From NCBI GenBank assembly GCA_032433595.1, contig JASWJB010000052.1:1-64000 (forward strand): a stretch of 64,000 nt of DNA. The letters are read 5' to 3'. This DNA comes from Conoideocrella luteorostrata. Lineage: Eukaryota > Ascomycota > Sordariomycetes > Hypocreales > Clavicipitaceae. Position 1 is the stretch's first letter, and each line of letters begins with the position of its first letter. Shown here in pieces: positions 1-9,436 of the stretch. The translations under genes were made by a program, and so were the position numbers. The notes beneath the pieces are model-generated. The model was not told the DNA's origin and did not search any database. It saw nothing but the letters and a program-made list of their open reading frames with translations.

Positions 1-374
1 CGCTTGATTTCCTCGTCTTCCAGTTTTGGAAAAAAGGAATCTACGTTGATCCCTTCAGACTGATGATCAAGGGCGGGGGTGCAGTGTTCATAAGAAGACT
101 GACCTCTCGAAGGAGATGCCGCCAAGGGAGGTGACTGTCCTCGGTCGAATGATTGAAGGGCAATGTTGGCGTCAATTCCCTCACTTGGGGTGACAGGAGT
201 AGTACAGCGTCGAGGGGACGAGACCATGCGCTGATGGCCATCAATGTTCTGTTCAACCCAGCATTCAACGGCTTCATTCCCCAGAGTAGAAGCTGCGGGC
301 TCATATTGGCCGAGGTTCATGACTCCCACCGGGAAATTGGATGATTCAAAGTAGTCTTTCAAGTCTTCTTCCAT
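1..374 (-). CDS. Left-truncated hypothetical protein, N-terminal 124 residues
   Basis: On the minus strand an ATG at 374-372 opens a frame that stays free of stops to base 1, so the gene continues beyond the window. The visible part is acidic at its start and end, rich in Ser/Pro/Gln in the middle, and has no signal peptide or membrane segment. This composition suits a regulatory or otherwise disordered N-terminus, but no domain is recognisable. A TATA-like box lies about 190 bp upstream in the right orientation. The open frame, clean ATG and promoter support a real gene; identity is unknown. Confidence 0.6.
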   Translation of the reverse strand, partial: MEEDLKDYFESSNFPVGVMNLGQYEPAASTLGNEAVECWVEQNIDGHQRMVSSPRRCTTPVTPSEGIDANIALQSFDRGQSPPLAASPSRGQSSYEHCTPALDHQSEGINVDSFFPKLEDEEIK

Positions 375-560
375 TGTCTGTTCCTGGTGATTTGCAGATA
401 TGAATTAAAAAAGAGTTTGCTTCTGATCAGAAAAAGGCTTAGAAATTTTCGATTACCAGGCGAATGGAAGAAGGATTGCTTGCTAGCTATGCTTTGTTGC
501 TTGTTGACTTGACAGATCACTCAGGAGAATTTGAGACTCAATCTCTCTGGAGAGAGCTTG

Positions 561-569
561 CTTTATATA
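561..569 (-). promoter_or_regulatory. TATA-like box upstream of the left-edge gene
   Basis: Read on the minus strand this is TATATAAAG. It sits about 190 bp upstream of the ATG at 374, a reasonable core promoter distance for a filamentous fungus. The assignment rests on sequence and position only. Confidence 0.4.
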
Positions 570-2034
570 GGCATTCAGCCCACTCTTCAAGCATGCTTCA
601 GAACACCTTTCTCTCTCCGCTGATGGCGACAATATTGAGACATTGACCAGGTCGATTCCGCGAGCCAACATCCTACCCGCATATGCAGAAGCAAGGCCAT
701 TCTCACATGGAAGAGATAATAGCAGGTATGGGGTAATTTCGAGTAGCCAGAGGCTATCCAAGCCATGTTTCCACATAAGCGAAGAGTTGCTTCTGCAGGC
801 CGCCATGCACGCTGTTTGTGATGCATTTGACGGAGACAGTTCTTGATAAACATCTTGGTAAATGCTTGCTAAAATTCTTGAAAGAAAACTTGATGAAATT
901 TGCGCGCCTGGCTAAGTCCCGTCTCCACTATTTTGTCGCCACCTTTCCCCGCTTCTCTATCGCTTATATCCTGTTCCTGCAATTTCTCTTGACGCTTTTA
1001 ACGTAGTCTTCTTTGGTCTGCTTTTCATCACACGAGCTCTGCTGATTTTATCATTGTCTTTCGTAGTGCTATTAACTACTGTCGTACGGTTGCGCTACGG
1101 ATCATGCAATTGACAGGGACGGCAGCGTCACAAGAGTCTCAAAATCAGCTTAGTTTGATTGCGCTATGTCGAGGGCAGCGCGTGCGTTTAGCCTGAGCTA
1201 GAGAGGGTTACATGGGGAGGAGAACACGCGCAGAGTATTTGCCATCAAATCTATTCACTACGAAGATCAATAACTCGGCAAAGCGTGTAGTCTTGTACGG
1301 CGTGAATTTCTAATTAACGGCAAATAGCCAACCGCTGGCAGATTGAAAGCCAGCTGAGAGGGTTGCAAGTTCTAATGGTGGGAGAAATTCGCAGTCTTAA
1401 GCATTCTTAAAGGCTTCTCTGTGATATGGCGTACCTATTCCTTGCAAATGCGTCCGGGCGAAGTTTCGCGGCTATGCATTAAGCTTCTTCGCTGCTCGTC
1501 AATGTTTAAACAACCCTGCTTGGTGTACGATCTAATGCGTTGGCGACCGTGCAATTTGTTCTTTCCTTTACGTCAATAACATTGCATGGGTGAACCGAGG
1601 GTTAATCTCACTCGTGTCTGCCTGTTGTTGCATCTCGACCTTGGCGTAACAATCGTTAATACAATTCCCGGGGCAATTATCTTGGGTTGATTCATTCTGA
1701 ACCTTTTTCTTGAAATGACGTACACACTTGCTGACATATCAACCGGCAAGTCAGGCACGAAGTGCCTAACTAAGGATCACATGTCGTCAAGCCCCACATC
1801 TGTTTGTTTTTCTCGCCAACTCAATCAAGTCTCAAACCCAAGGACGTATGATGGACCACTTGCAAACTGACCAAGCGGAAACAATACACTTACGCTACTT
1901 CAAACTTAGCTGGTCGCGCTGTGACTAGAAATTTGATAGAGCCCGAACCTCGAAGCATCCCGTTGTTGCTCGCTATCTTGAGTGAGCCTCGGCAGAGGAA
2001 CAGAAGTTTAAAAATATTTCGCGCGGTTTTTTCT

Positions 2035-2067
2035 CGTCGCAATATCGTCGCAATATCGTCACAATAT
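2035..2067. repeat. 11-bp tandem repeat, three units
   Basis: Three consecutive units of CGTCGCAATAT; the third has one G-to-A change. It lies in the gene-poor stretch 575-2186, where I see no convincing coding sequence. Confidence 0.8.
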
Positions 2068-2186
2068 CACCTACATCGCACGCGAACTCAGGCAGGCTTG
2101 GCTTTAAACTTGGGCTGGCCTACTTGATGTAGCTACGTCTTCATGGTAGCTTCACATTCCCGCTTGAGGTAGCCAAGCTAACTTAT

Positions 2187-2435
2187 TTGCAGGCATTCAG
2201 ACCCGCGCCACTCGATGCTCAGATCATCTGGGACGAAATCAAAGACAATAGAGCTGTCATGATCACGGGCAGAGACCAGATGGTATATTGGAAAGGGTGC
2301 AATGTTACAGTTTACGAAAATGCCAGCGATGGGAAAGTGCAGACAACGAAGCTTGAGAGCTGGCCAGATGGACAAGGGCTAGCATCGCGGGGTACTAAAT
2401 TGTATGTAACGGACGGGAAAGTAACAGAAATTTGA
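2187..2435 (+). CDS. Possible 3' exon of a small hypothetical protein
   Basis: An 82-codon frame with balanced, hydrophilic composition follows a TTTGCAG that looks like a splice acceptor, so this may be the last exon of a gene whose 5' part I cannot place. The peptide contains no recognised domain. The alternative is a chance frame. Low confidence. Confidence 0.25.
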   Translation: MQAFRPAPLDAQIIWDEIKDNRAVMITGRDQMVYWKGCNVTVYENASDGKVQTTKLESWPDGQGLASRGTKLYVTDGKVTEI

Positions 2436-2469
2436 TCTCACATATGAAAAAGCAACGAAAAAAAAAGCA

Positions 2470-3592
2470 CTAGACGTACAACCTATTCTGTATCCGAATA
2501 CCATCCTCGAGACCAAGCGAAATACTGATAATTGCCCCGCTCTTCGTGAGGATCATGGAAACGCACTGTGTCAGCTGCTTACCTTCTTCCCATTCTCTTT
2601 TACGCATCCGGGTGTCATTGACTGCTTCGCATGTCTCAGAACCGAACACATTGATGATAGCCTCATCTGTAGCTCCCTTTAGAGTGACTTCAGCCTCCGA
2701 GCATGACAAAATGATGGTGAATCCGTCACGCAGGGCAACATGCAAATCCTGTTGCACCCAGATCACTTTCGTGTTAAAAAGAGCCAATGCAAGTCGATCT
2801 ACCTCTTCCTCGCGGATGTCAAGGCTTATGAGGCAATCAACCGGTCCGCCCCATTTTGGTAACACTGTTGTCACCGCAGCTTTCAGATGACCGCCGGTAT
2901 ATACTTTTCTGATAGCACAACACAGCTCATCTCCGAACACAGCCCTGGTTCCTTCTATTGTAGCATTTTCGATTACTCGCTGTTCCTGCAAACCGGGGAT
3001 ATAGGCAGCACTCGGATGGGCTTCCAGCCCGGATCTGAAGTCATCTTGTGCGCCTCCAGTGGTCGTTGCTCCCCTGCGACTGGCCTTTGTAGACCCCCGG
3101 CGACGTTTGCGTGGCTGTTCTTCGGTCTCTGAGGCTTGATTGTTTGGCAATGCCAGAGGAATGTCTAATTTAGGTCAAGTCAGAACCGGTGACCAAAAGG
3201 AGGGTTTTTAAAAAAAGAGATTTACCATCGACCGACACAGGTATCTCATTTGCGGATGCCAACGCTTCTATAGTCGGGTGATTGATGATTCTTTTGCTCT
3301 CTGCGATTGATTGGCAGAGCGCTGTGCGCTCTACAGCTGTCAGATTTGTGATGCGTCCTTGTCCAAGTCCAAGAGCGCAAACTAGGACAGCCGCAGGACC
3401 GGATTCGCGGAGCACATCATGCAGGAACAACTTGTACTTTTTGCGTCGCTCTGCAGTTTGAACAGTCGTTAAAGCAATTTTAGCATCTGAGGCGCGGTTG
3501 ATTTGTCCATTACTTAAAATTGCCAAAAGGCTGAGTTTGCGAGAAGTAGACAGGAGTTTTTCCAACGCTTGACCTGCATTTGGAGGCGTCAT
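2470..3592 (-). CDS. Two-exon hypothetical protein with internal duplication, about 353 aa
   Basis: Joined on the minus strand as exon 3592-3226 and exon 3164-2470. The 61-bp intron has a GTAAAT donor, CTGAC branch and TTAG acceptor; the frame continues exactly and the CDS divides by three. Residues up to about 125 are helical in appearance, followed by a very basic Lys/Arg segment that could be a nuclear localisation signal. The C-terminal half holds two diverged copies of a roughly 85-residue unit, each with a 'VFG.E.C.A' motif and a later 'LISLDI/ISISLGL' strand. No known family is recognised. A pyrimidine-AG just before the ATG hints at a 5'UTR intron or an additional 5' exon. Confidence 0.6.
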
Positions 3593-4196
3593 TCTGTGGA
3601 GTAAGTAAAGGCGTAAGAAAACATGGGAAAACATGTGGAGAAATTTTGGAAAATATGTGAAAGAAGTTCTTGGATAAATTCTTGAATAAATTCTTGTAAA
3701 TATCCTTGTATCCGTCTCTGTAATATTCGTTTATCCCATAGTGGGGTGATATCTCCAAACGTAAGCGACTCTTTCTAATTTGTGAATGTCTCATTAATGC
3801 AACCCGGGTCGAGAAATATGCGGCCACCCCATCAGGTGGTCTGTAGCGCGAGTGCACATTGGCTCAACCCAGGCCTAGCCTCTAGTTATCTGTATGCAGG
3901 ATTGCCAGGGTAAAATGTACACATGCCCACGGATGTCCATCTGAGCAGCCATTTGTCCAATTGTTTCCTTGGCTTCGCACCCCCTTGTTTCAGCGTGAAC
4001 CGTTGATCGATGAATCAGTGCTTATCTTTTTCTTTGGTTTCTGTTATATAATGAGAGCAAGCGCATCTCAATCTAGTCGAGCCCCAACATCAAGACTCTT
4101 AGTCCTGTTCATGCAACAGATTTTCTCGGTATGCTATTCTAAAATTCTCATCCTTGAGCACTGGAATGCAGTAGCTGACCGGCAGCATTACAAGCA

Positions 4197-4415
4197 ATGT
4201 GCAAGGCTTTGATCCCTCGAAGGAAGAAGGTGTGCCAACACGTTCTTGACGAGCCTGCAATTATTACCCCATTCCCCGCAAACTGTGGTCATTGTGGAAG
4301 AATTCAGAAGACCGAATATCTTGGATCTACTACAGACAGAGACCCCTGCGATGATTGCATTGCAAGTCAGCTGTATGTTAAGAACTCGAATGGGACATGG
4401 GTTAGATCGAGATAA
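4197..4415 (+). CDS. Small cysteine-rich hypothetical protein, 72 aa
   Basis: A 72-codon frame with two CxxC pairs (CGHC and CDDC, about 24 residues apart) that could bind one zinc ion. It lacks a signal peptide. A possible donor (GTATGC near 4129) and acceptor upstream suggest further 5' exons, but I could not join a frame with confidence. It is convergent with the kinase-like gene that ends at 4525. Confidence 0.4.
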   Translation: MCKALIPRRKKVCQHVLDEPAIITPFPANCGHCGRIQKTEYLGSTTDRDPCDDCIASQLYVKNSNGTWVRSR

Positions 4416-4524
4416 TGCTTAGACCTAGAAATCTCGGCCATTAAATGTGTGATTATATTCACAACTCAAATTGTGAGGCTTGGGCTGGGCCTATGGATAC
4501 AGTAGGAAAGTAAGGCTTATTCGT

Positions 4525-5655
4525 CTAGCAGGTAAAAAGCTTTTCAAGAACACCATTTTGTACTAGCATCTCGCATTCTTGTTTCCTTGATCCAATTTCT
4601 AAGACGCTTGCCTGCTGCTCAATGACTTCCCGTGAACACTGATGATCCAAACGGGATAAACGGCCCGAAAGCTGAGCGATTGACTCGTAACGACCATGCC
4701 AGCAGTCCTCAATTATATTGTCCCACCTCCCTTTGCCTAGACCGGGAAACTCCATGTTTTGGAGCTTACTCTGGCATATCGGGCCATGGTCAGGCCCCCA
4801 CCACTCGTCCTCGTAGGGATCATGGCCACGCGTCAAGGCATATGCGACTGATCCAATGGCAAATTGCTCTGTTCGACACCCAGCTGTGCCGTAGGTTCCG
4901 CGCTCGGAGCCACCTTCATCCCCAAGTAGCCGAGCAAAGGGTTCCGTCAAGGATGGCAGCGTGTCCCCGACCTTACGAGCATGGTCAAAATCTGCAAGTC
5001 TAATGTTCCGCGCATCGGATAATAACATATTGGCTGGTCGAATATCGCAATGTGCCAAACCCAGCCGCTCGAGCCAAGCCGCTGCCGCTGCGACCTGCCG
5101 CATCCACCTAAGACAATCTTGCGCTAGTTGCAGCTTTTCAACTCGAGTAACTCTCGGCGTGGACTCGTCTCGCACTTGTTCGTCGTTGAGGATAGTTCCT
5201 AAATTACCGCCGGGCATAAACTCTAAAAAAATTGCGTCCTGAGTATTGTGGAAGTGCTGAATAATGTACGGCGACAGCGGTTGGCGATTCAGTATTGCGA
5301 AAATTCTCTGTTCGTCAGCAATATTGTTGTTACGGCCAAGACGACTCTTTTTCACGACAATGGCGTCGCTGAGCTTGAATACCAATCCGGTGCTACCCAA
5401 GCTGAGCAATAAAGGTTCTTCTAGATAATATGCGCTCTCTTGCGTGGTCTGTAAGTTCCGCAGCACAGTGTAAAGACTCAAGGCAGGCTGCAAGACATGC
5501 AACTTGAAGGGCGCAAGCCAAAGTGCCATGGCCTTCAGCCATGCAGTCAGGTAGCTCTGCTGCAACATGAACGCGACTAGTAGGGAGTCACATACCCGTA
5601 CGGGGGGAAATTTGTGGTGAGAAGTCTTGCTGACTTGGGTCAAGATGTGCTGCAT
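4525..5655 (-). CDS. Divergent protein kinase-like protein, 376 aa
   Basis: Intronless. About 80 N-terminal residues, with a hydrophobic stretch near 43-62, precede a kinase fold at about 85-340. Visible landmarks are the candidate ATP-anchoring lysines in VVKK (101-103), a candidate helix-C glutamate near 115, the catalytic-loop motif HCDIRPANML (from 202) and DFD (222-224) in place of DFG. The catalytic Asp, the metal-binding Asn and the first Asp of DFx are kept, so activity is possible. HCD for HRD and DFD for DFG are atypical and the glycine-rich loop is weak. The first in-frame ATG is used; an ATG at residue 30 is an alternative. Substrate unknown. Confidence 0.7.
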   Translation of the reverse strand: MQHILTQVSKTSHHKFPPVRVCDSLLVAFMLQQSYLTAWLKAMALWLAPFKLHVLQPALSLYTVLRNLQTTQESAYYLEEPLLLSLGSTGLVFKLSDAIVVKKSRLGRNNNIADEQRIFAILNRQPLSPYIIQHFHNTQDAIFLEFMPGGNLGTILNDEQVRDESTPRVTRVEKLQLAQDCLRWMRQVAAAAAWLERLGLAHCDIRPANMLLSDARNIRLADFDHARKVGDTLPSLTEPFARLLGDEGGSERGTYGTAGCRTEQFAIGSVAYALTRGHDPYEDEWWGPDHGPICQSKLQNMEFPGLGKGRWDNIIEDCWHGRYESIAQLSGRLSRLDHQCSREVIEQQASVLEIGSRKQECEMLVQNGVLEKLFTC

Positions 5656-6175
5656 AAATGAAAGTTTTGATTTGAATTGACTTTAGAAGAAGTAAGAAGA
5701 GAAATTTGGACTGGAGGGGCAGGCAAAAGTGAGTGATGACGCCAGCAAAATCCAAGGGGCTGATACTAGTCAGTCCTGCAAGAAAATAGGAGAAAGTGGG
5801 GTGAAACAACGGATTAACACTAGATCCGGCTGGTCAGAATAAACGTTTTAGTTGCGAAAGTCATACTGGCCAGTCCCTTTCAATTGCTGATTAGACAATC
5901 AGGTAAATTCAATGTGGGATAATTGACTATCAGCTGTCATCTTCCAGAAATTTGTGTAGACCTGCATCGTTAATGTTATTAGTAGCATTATCCGGAAAAC
6001 ACTAATTCCGGCACCGGTACACTATGCATTCTGAAGTGCAGAAGTCCATTCCCGATCAGCACAAACACATTCAACTCGTATCATTTCACAACATCAAGGC
6101 ACCAATGTGCAAGACTGTCCTGGTAATGTATAAAGGCCACCCTTCTACCTTCTGATAAATGTGCTGCTTATCCAA

Positions 6176-6954
6176 TCAAGACATTCTGCTCTCCTCCCGG
6201 TCCCACATAGCTTGACCAAATTTCTTCACTACTAAGCCCTTTGCCTCCTCTAATGCTTGCTCACCGCGCAATTGATCGCATGTCAAAAACATTGGGGCCC
6301 AATACACTTCGACTTCAATCGACCCATTCGCAGCCTGACGTGCATCTCCCAGGTACGTATATTCGTACTCCTGAGCCCTGCTAGCCAAGGCTCGTTTTCT
6401 GCGAACGGGCTGCGCGGCCGCACGCGAAATGTTCTTTTTCACTCGCCCAGTGTTGCCCCTCAAGGTTCCGGGTCGATGCTTGCGAGTCACGCGAGTGTCA
6501 TTTAATTTCGGGTCCGACAGGGTCCCGGGACGGATTTCGGGGTCAGATAAGCTGGAAGCTGTACTATCTTTAAATCTTGCGTAAGCTAAGCAGGGTAAAA
6601 GATGTAGACAAAAGACTTACTCTCATCTGGTGAGGCAGTCCATTTGCCTTTCTCCGTAGGTCGTTGCAGTAGTTTTTCGTATTCTGAGAAGATCTGACGA
6701 AGTTCCTCGTCATACACTGGTTTCAGTGCGTTTGGTTCGTTGACCTGTCCCTGTTGAGCATCAACAGCAAATCCAAGGTTTGGATTGCAAGGGACGACAT
6801 CAAAGTCGCTGAACGAATCATCATCGCTCATATCGTCATCACTGGCGACAATATCGGGTGACAGGGCCATTGTCATCGTAGACGTCCTGGAGGAGTCGGA
6901 AGGTGGAGAGGGACTCGAGTTTCCAAGCTGTGGACTGGTCTCAATCGATGCCAT
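6176..6954 (-). CDS. Two-exon acidic/basic hypothetical protein, about 238 aa
   Basis: Joined as exon 6954-6621 and exon 6558-6176. The intron (6559-6620) has a GTAAGT donor, CTTAC branch and TACAG acceptor, and the CDS divides by three. The N-terminal half is Ser- and Asp-rich with a strongly acidic cluster. The second exon is basic and ends in a compact segment with strands followed by a helix that vaguely recalls a chromo-like fold; this is weak. A longer start at 7062 would add 36 residues with a hydrophobic stretch; the ATG at 6954 is preferred because the remainder looks nuclear and soluble. A shorter 35-bp intron is also frame-compatible. Confidence 0.5.
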
Positions 6955-7062
6955 TGTGCAAGTTGCCAAAAATGTGATTGCTGCAAGCAAGAAGAAAGTG
7001 TTGAAAATGATAAGTATCTTGACTCGAAAATGCCGGGCTTGTGCGAGCTTTAAATACCACAA

Positions 7063-8317
7063 GACTGACCAGAATAGCCCCGTAATGACCGAGTCCGTTA
7101 GTCACTTTGCCCTGATCATGATACTCGCGTCATGAACATCTGCACCATTCGAGTTCCCGCCGGATTTCCAACCCTCACACGTCTTCCCCTCCCTGCTCAA
7201 CCGCATTCCCCTCGGTCGTGTAACTAAGCCACACCACAAATGCGGCCAAACGACTCCGCTGTATGAGTTGGCCAGGGGGAAAACTTGAAAATATATTATC
7301 GTGACCAGGAGGGTACGTAATATGGCTCGGAAAAGTGAACAGCCGGTGACAGTGCAGCTATCCTCGGCCAATTACAGATGAGAAACGGCCAGCGTCCCAG
7401 TTTATCTTTGTGTCAGCATGCGCTCAGCTGAGCCCAACGTGATCGCCGACCAACCAAATATTGAAAACTCGGACGGAAGGCGATGCGACGTGTGCTGAAA
7501 GTAACATGGTCGCAGATGAAGGGCCTACTCCGGGCGTACTTTGGCGGTCGTAGCCATGTTTGAGCAGCATGGCAAGTCGGGCGAGCCAAATTCGAGGCTT
7601 GTCGCTAATGCCCGCTGGAGGAACGGGCTGAATAATTAAAGCGAGGAGCTCGGATTAGCATCCCAAGAAGGGAAGTCTTGCGATAGGCAGCAGAGCTTGG
7701 CCAATTTCGCCGATGCCAAGGGTGACAGTCAGCAGTGGAGATCATTTCGGGCAGGCCGAATAACGCAAGACTAGGCCGTGTCTTTGGAGCGGTGTATCGG
7801 ACGAAGGTCATTTCGCCATAGGTGTCGTGGTAGCGTCTGGAGCGGTGATGTATTTGAGCGCGAAGAATTGCCTCATAATGAACTTCATAAGATTATGCAT
7901 TTAGCATTGTAACAGAGTAACACGATATCGTTTGTGATCATTGCGATGGCGGAATCCGGAGCGACGTATACGTAATCGCAATAATCGTTTCAGTAGAGCA
8001 AAAGCTTCCCAGTGCGGTGCGTTAAGTAGATAGTGTCGCGATTGAGGCGAGGATGGTGGACCTTGTTAATCCCAAATGTGATGGAGACAACGCGTGCAAG
8101 GAAATGTGAGACCATGCAAGCAGGAACGTAAAAGCGGAAGCCATGGATTTGACGGAGTGATTCGGCGGGAGAAGAGGAAAGGGGAGAGAGTACAGGTTTG
8201 GGTTGCGTGGTCTTATAGAAATCTCTAAAGCAGCGAGAGGTCAAAAGTGGGGCGAGGGGCCGCGCCATACCCATGCAGGCAGGCGGTCGAAAACGGCAGC
8301 CAATTTGCAAGCAACAA
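7063..8317. other. Intergenic stretch without recognisable genes
   Basis: Several short frames occur on both strands but none shows a domain, splice-supported extension or plausible protein composition. The stretch ends at the LTR-like repeat starting near 8318. Confidence 0.5.
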
Positions 8318-8513
8318 CTTTACATACATCGTCAAGCGTACGCAAAGGTCACATGGTCACCCTAGTGCGCCTCTCTTATACGGCGCGCTTAGCAGCATAC
8401 CGCTTGCTCTTCTTCTTCTTTCTTAGATAGTCACGAATAAATTGAATTGTTTTGCTTATTGTTTTGCTTCACCTTTTGACATCGACGTGAGAAGCCCCTA
8501 TGCTTCCTACGCA
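8318..8513 (-). mobile_element. Solo LTR-like repeat, copy 1
   Basis: Reverse-strand member of the repeat family also present at 19018-19220, 19579-19780, 23998-24212 and 63735-63971. Shared blocks in order are GTAGGAAGCA..GGGGCTTC, GCAAAACAATTCAATT, a GAAGAAGAAG purine run, GCGCGCCGTAT..GAGGCGC and GGGTGACCA.GTGACC. No gag or pol sequence is adjacent. Boundaries are estimated from the other copies and no target duplication was confirmed. Confidence 0.7.
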
Positions 8514-9436
8514 AATGATTTGTGCGCTTAGGTTGTCAATATCATGTGGTGCGATACGATTGCACCAAAGTGGTAATATTATTTTGCCAAGTCAACAATT
8601 AACTCCACGTTCACTACAAACCACGCAATAGCACTTTTGGTTAGTCCGTAGCGACTGAAGTTAGTTTACTTACTTCACAGCACAGTTAACCCTAGTTACT
8701 ATATAGTCTATTGCGCCAAACGATAAAAGCACAAGTAAATCACTAATAAGCTCAGCGATCTACTCACGTCTTAGAATTATGATTTTCATTAGCTAGCTGT
8801 GTTTAAACCCTATAGCTAGATTGGACATAACCTCAGTGCTAGTTTTAGGGTTAAAATGTGTCGTCGTACGGGATTTACTACGAAAATAATAGCTGAGTAA
8901 TTAGAAAGTTTCCAAAATCGCAATTAATATAAGTACAAGGTTTAATAACAAGACTAAATTACATATGCGGTTCTCAATTTGATCATTATAACATTGCAGC
9001 CCATGTATCCTTATCATCCAACAATCTTGAAAACGTAGAAAGCCACTGGCGTCTTCACTAACTACCCTTGCTGCTTCTCTCCCTATCCGCTCTCTCTTCT
9101 CTAATTCGCTGGCAATATGTCAGTAATCTTGCCTATCTTTATTGGCCGTGAACCCCCTTTTACCCCACTGCCCCACCACCTTGCCCCTCCTTGACCTTGA
9201 TCCTATGCCCCCCCCCTCATGCTATCATTTCAGGCAGCTAGCCAGCTCGCACTCTTCTGCCTGGCTTCTCTCTAAGCTATCCAAAATAGCATTTCTGTGA
9301 CTTCACTCCGCTTCCAATGCCTTATGTGTGTCATCTAAGAGGTCATAGACGACGCGCCGCCGTATTCTACTGAGCCGCGAAAAGTTCGTCCTTTTTGTCC
9401 TATGCCATCGCAGTAACAGTTTCTTAAAACACTTTA
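8514..9436. other. AT-rich intergenic region upstream of the NLR gene
   Basis: No coding potential seen. The part at 8520-9000 is AT-rich. The part at 9060-9430 is pyrimidine-rich with C-runs, as is common in fungal promoters, and probably holds the promoter and 5'UTR of the NLR gene. Confidence 0.4.
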
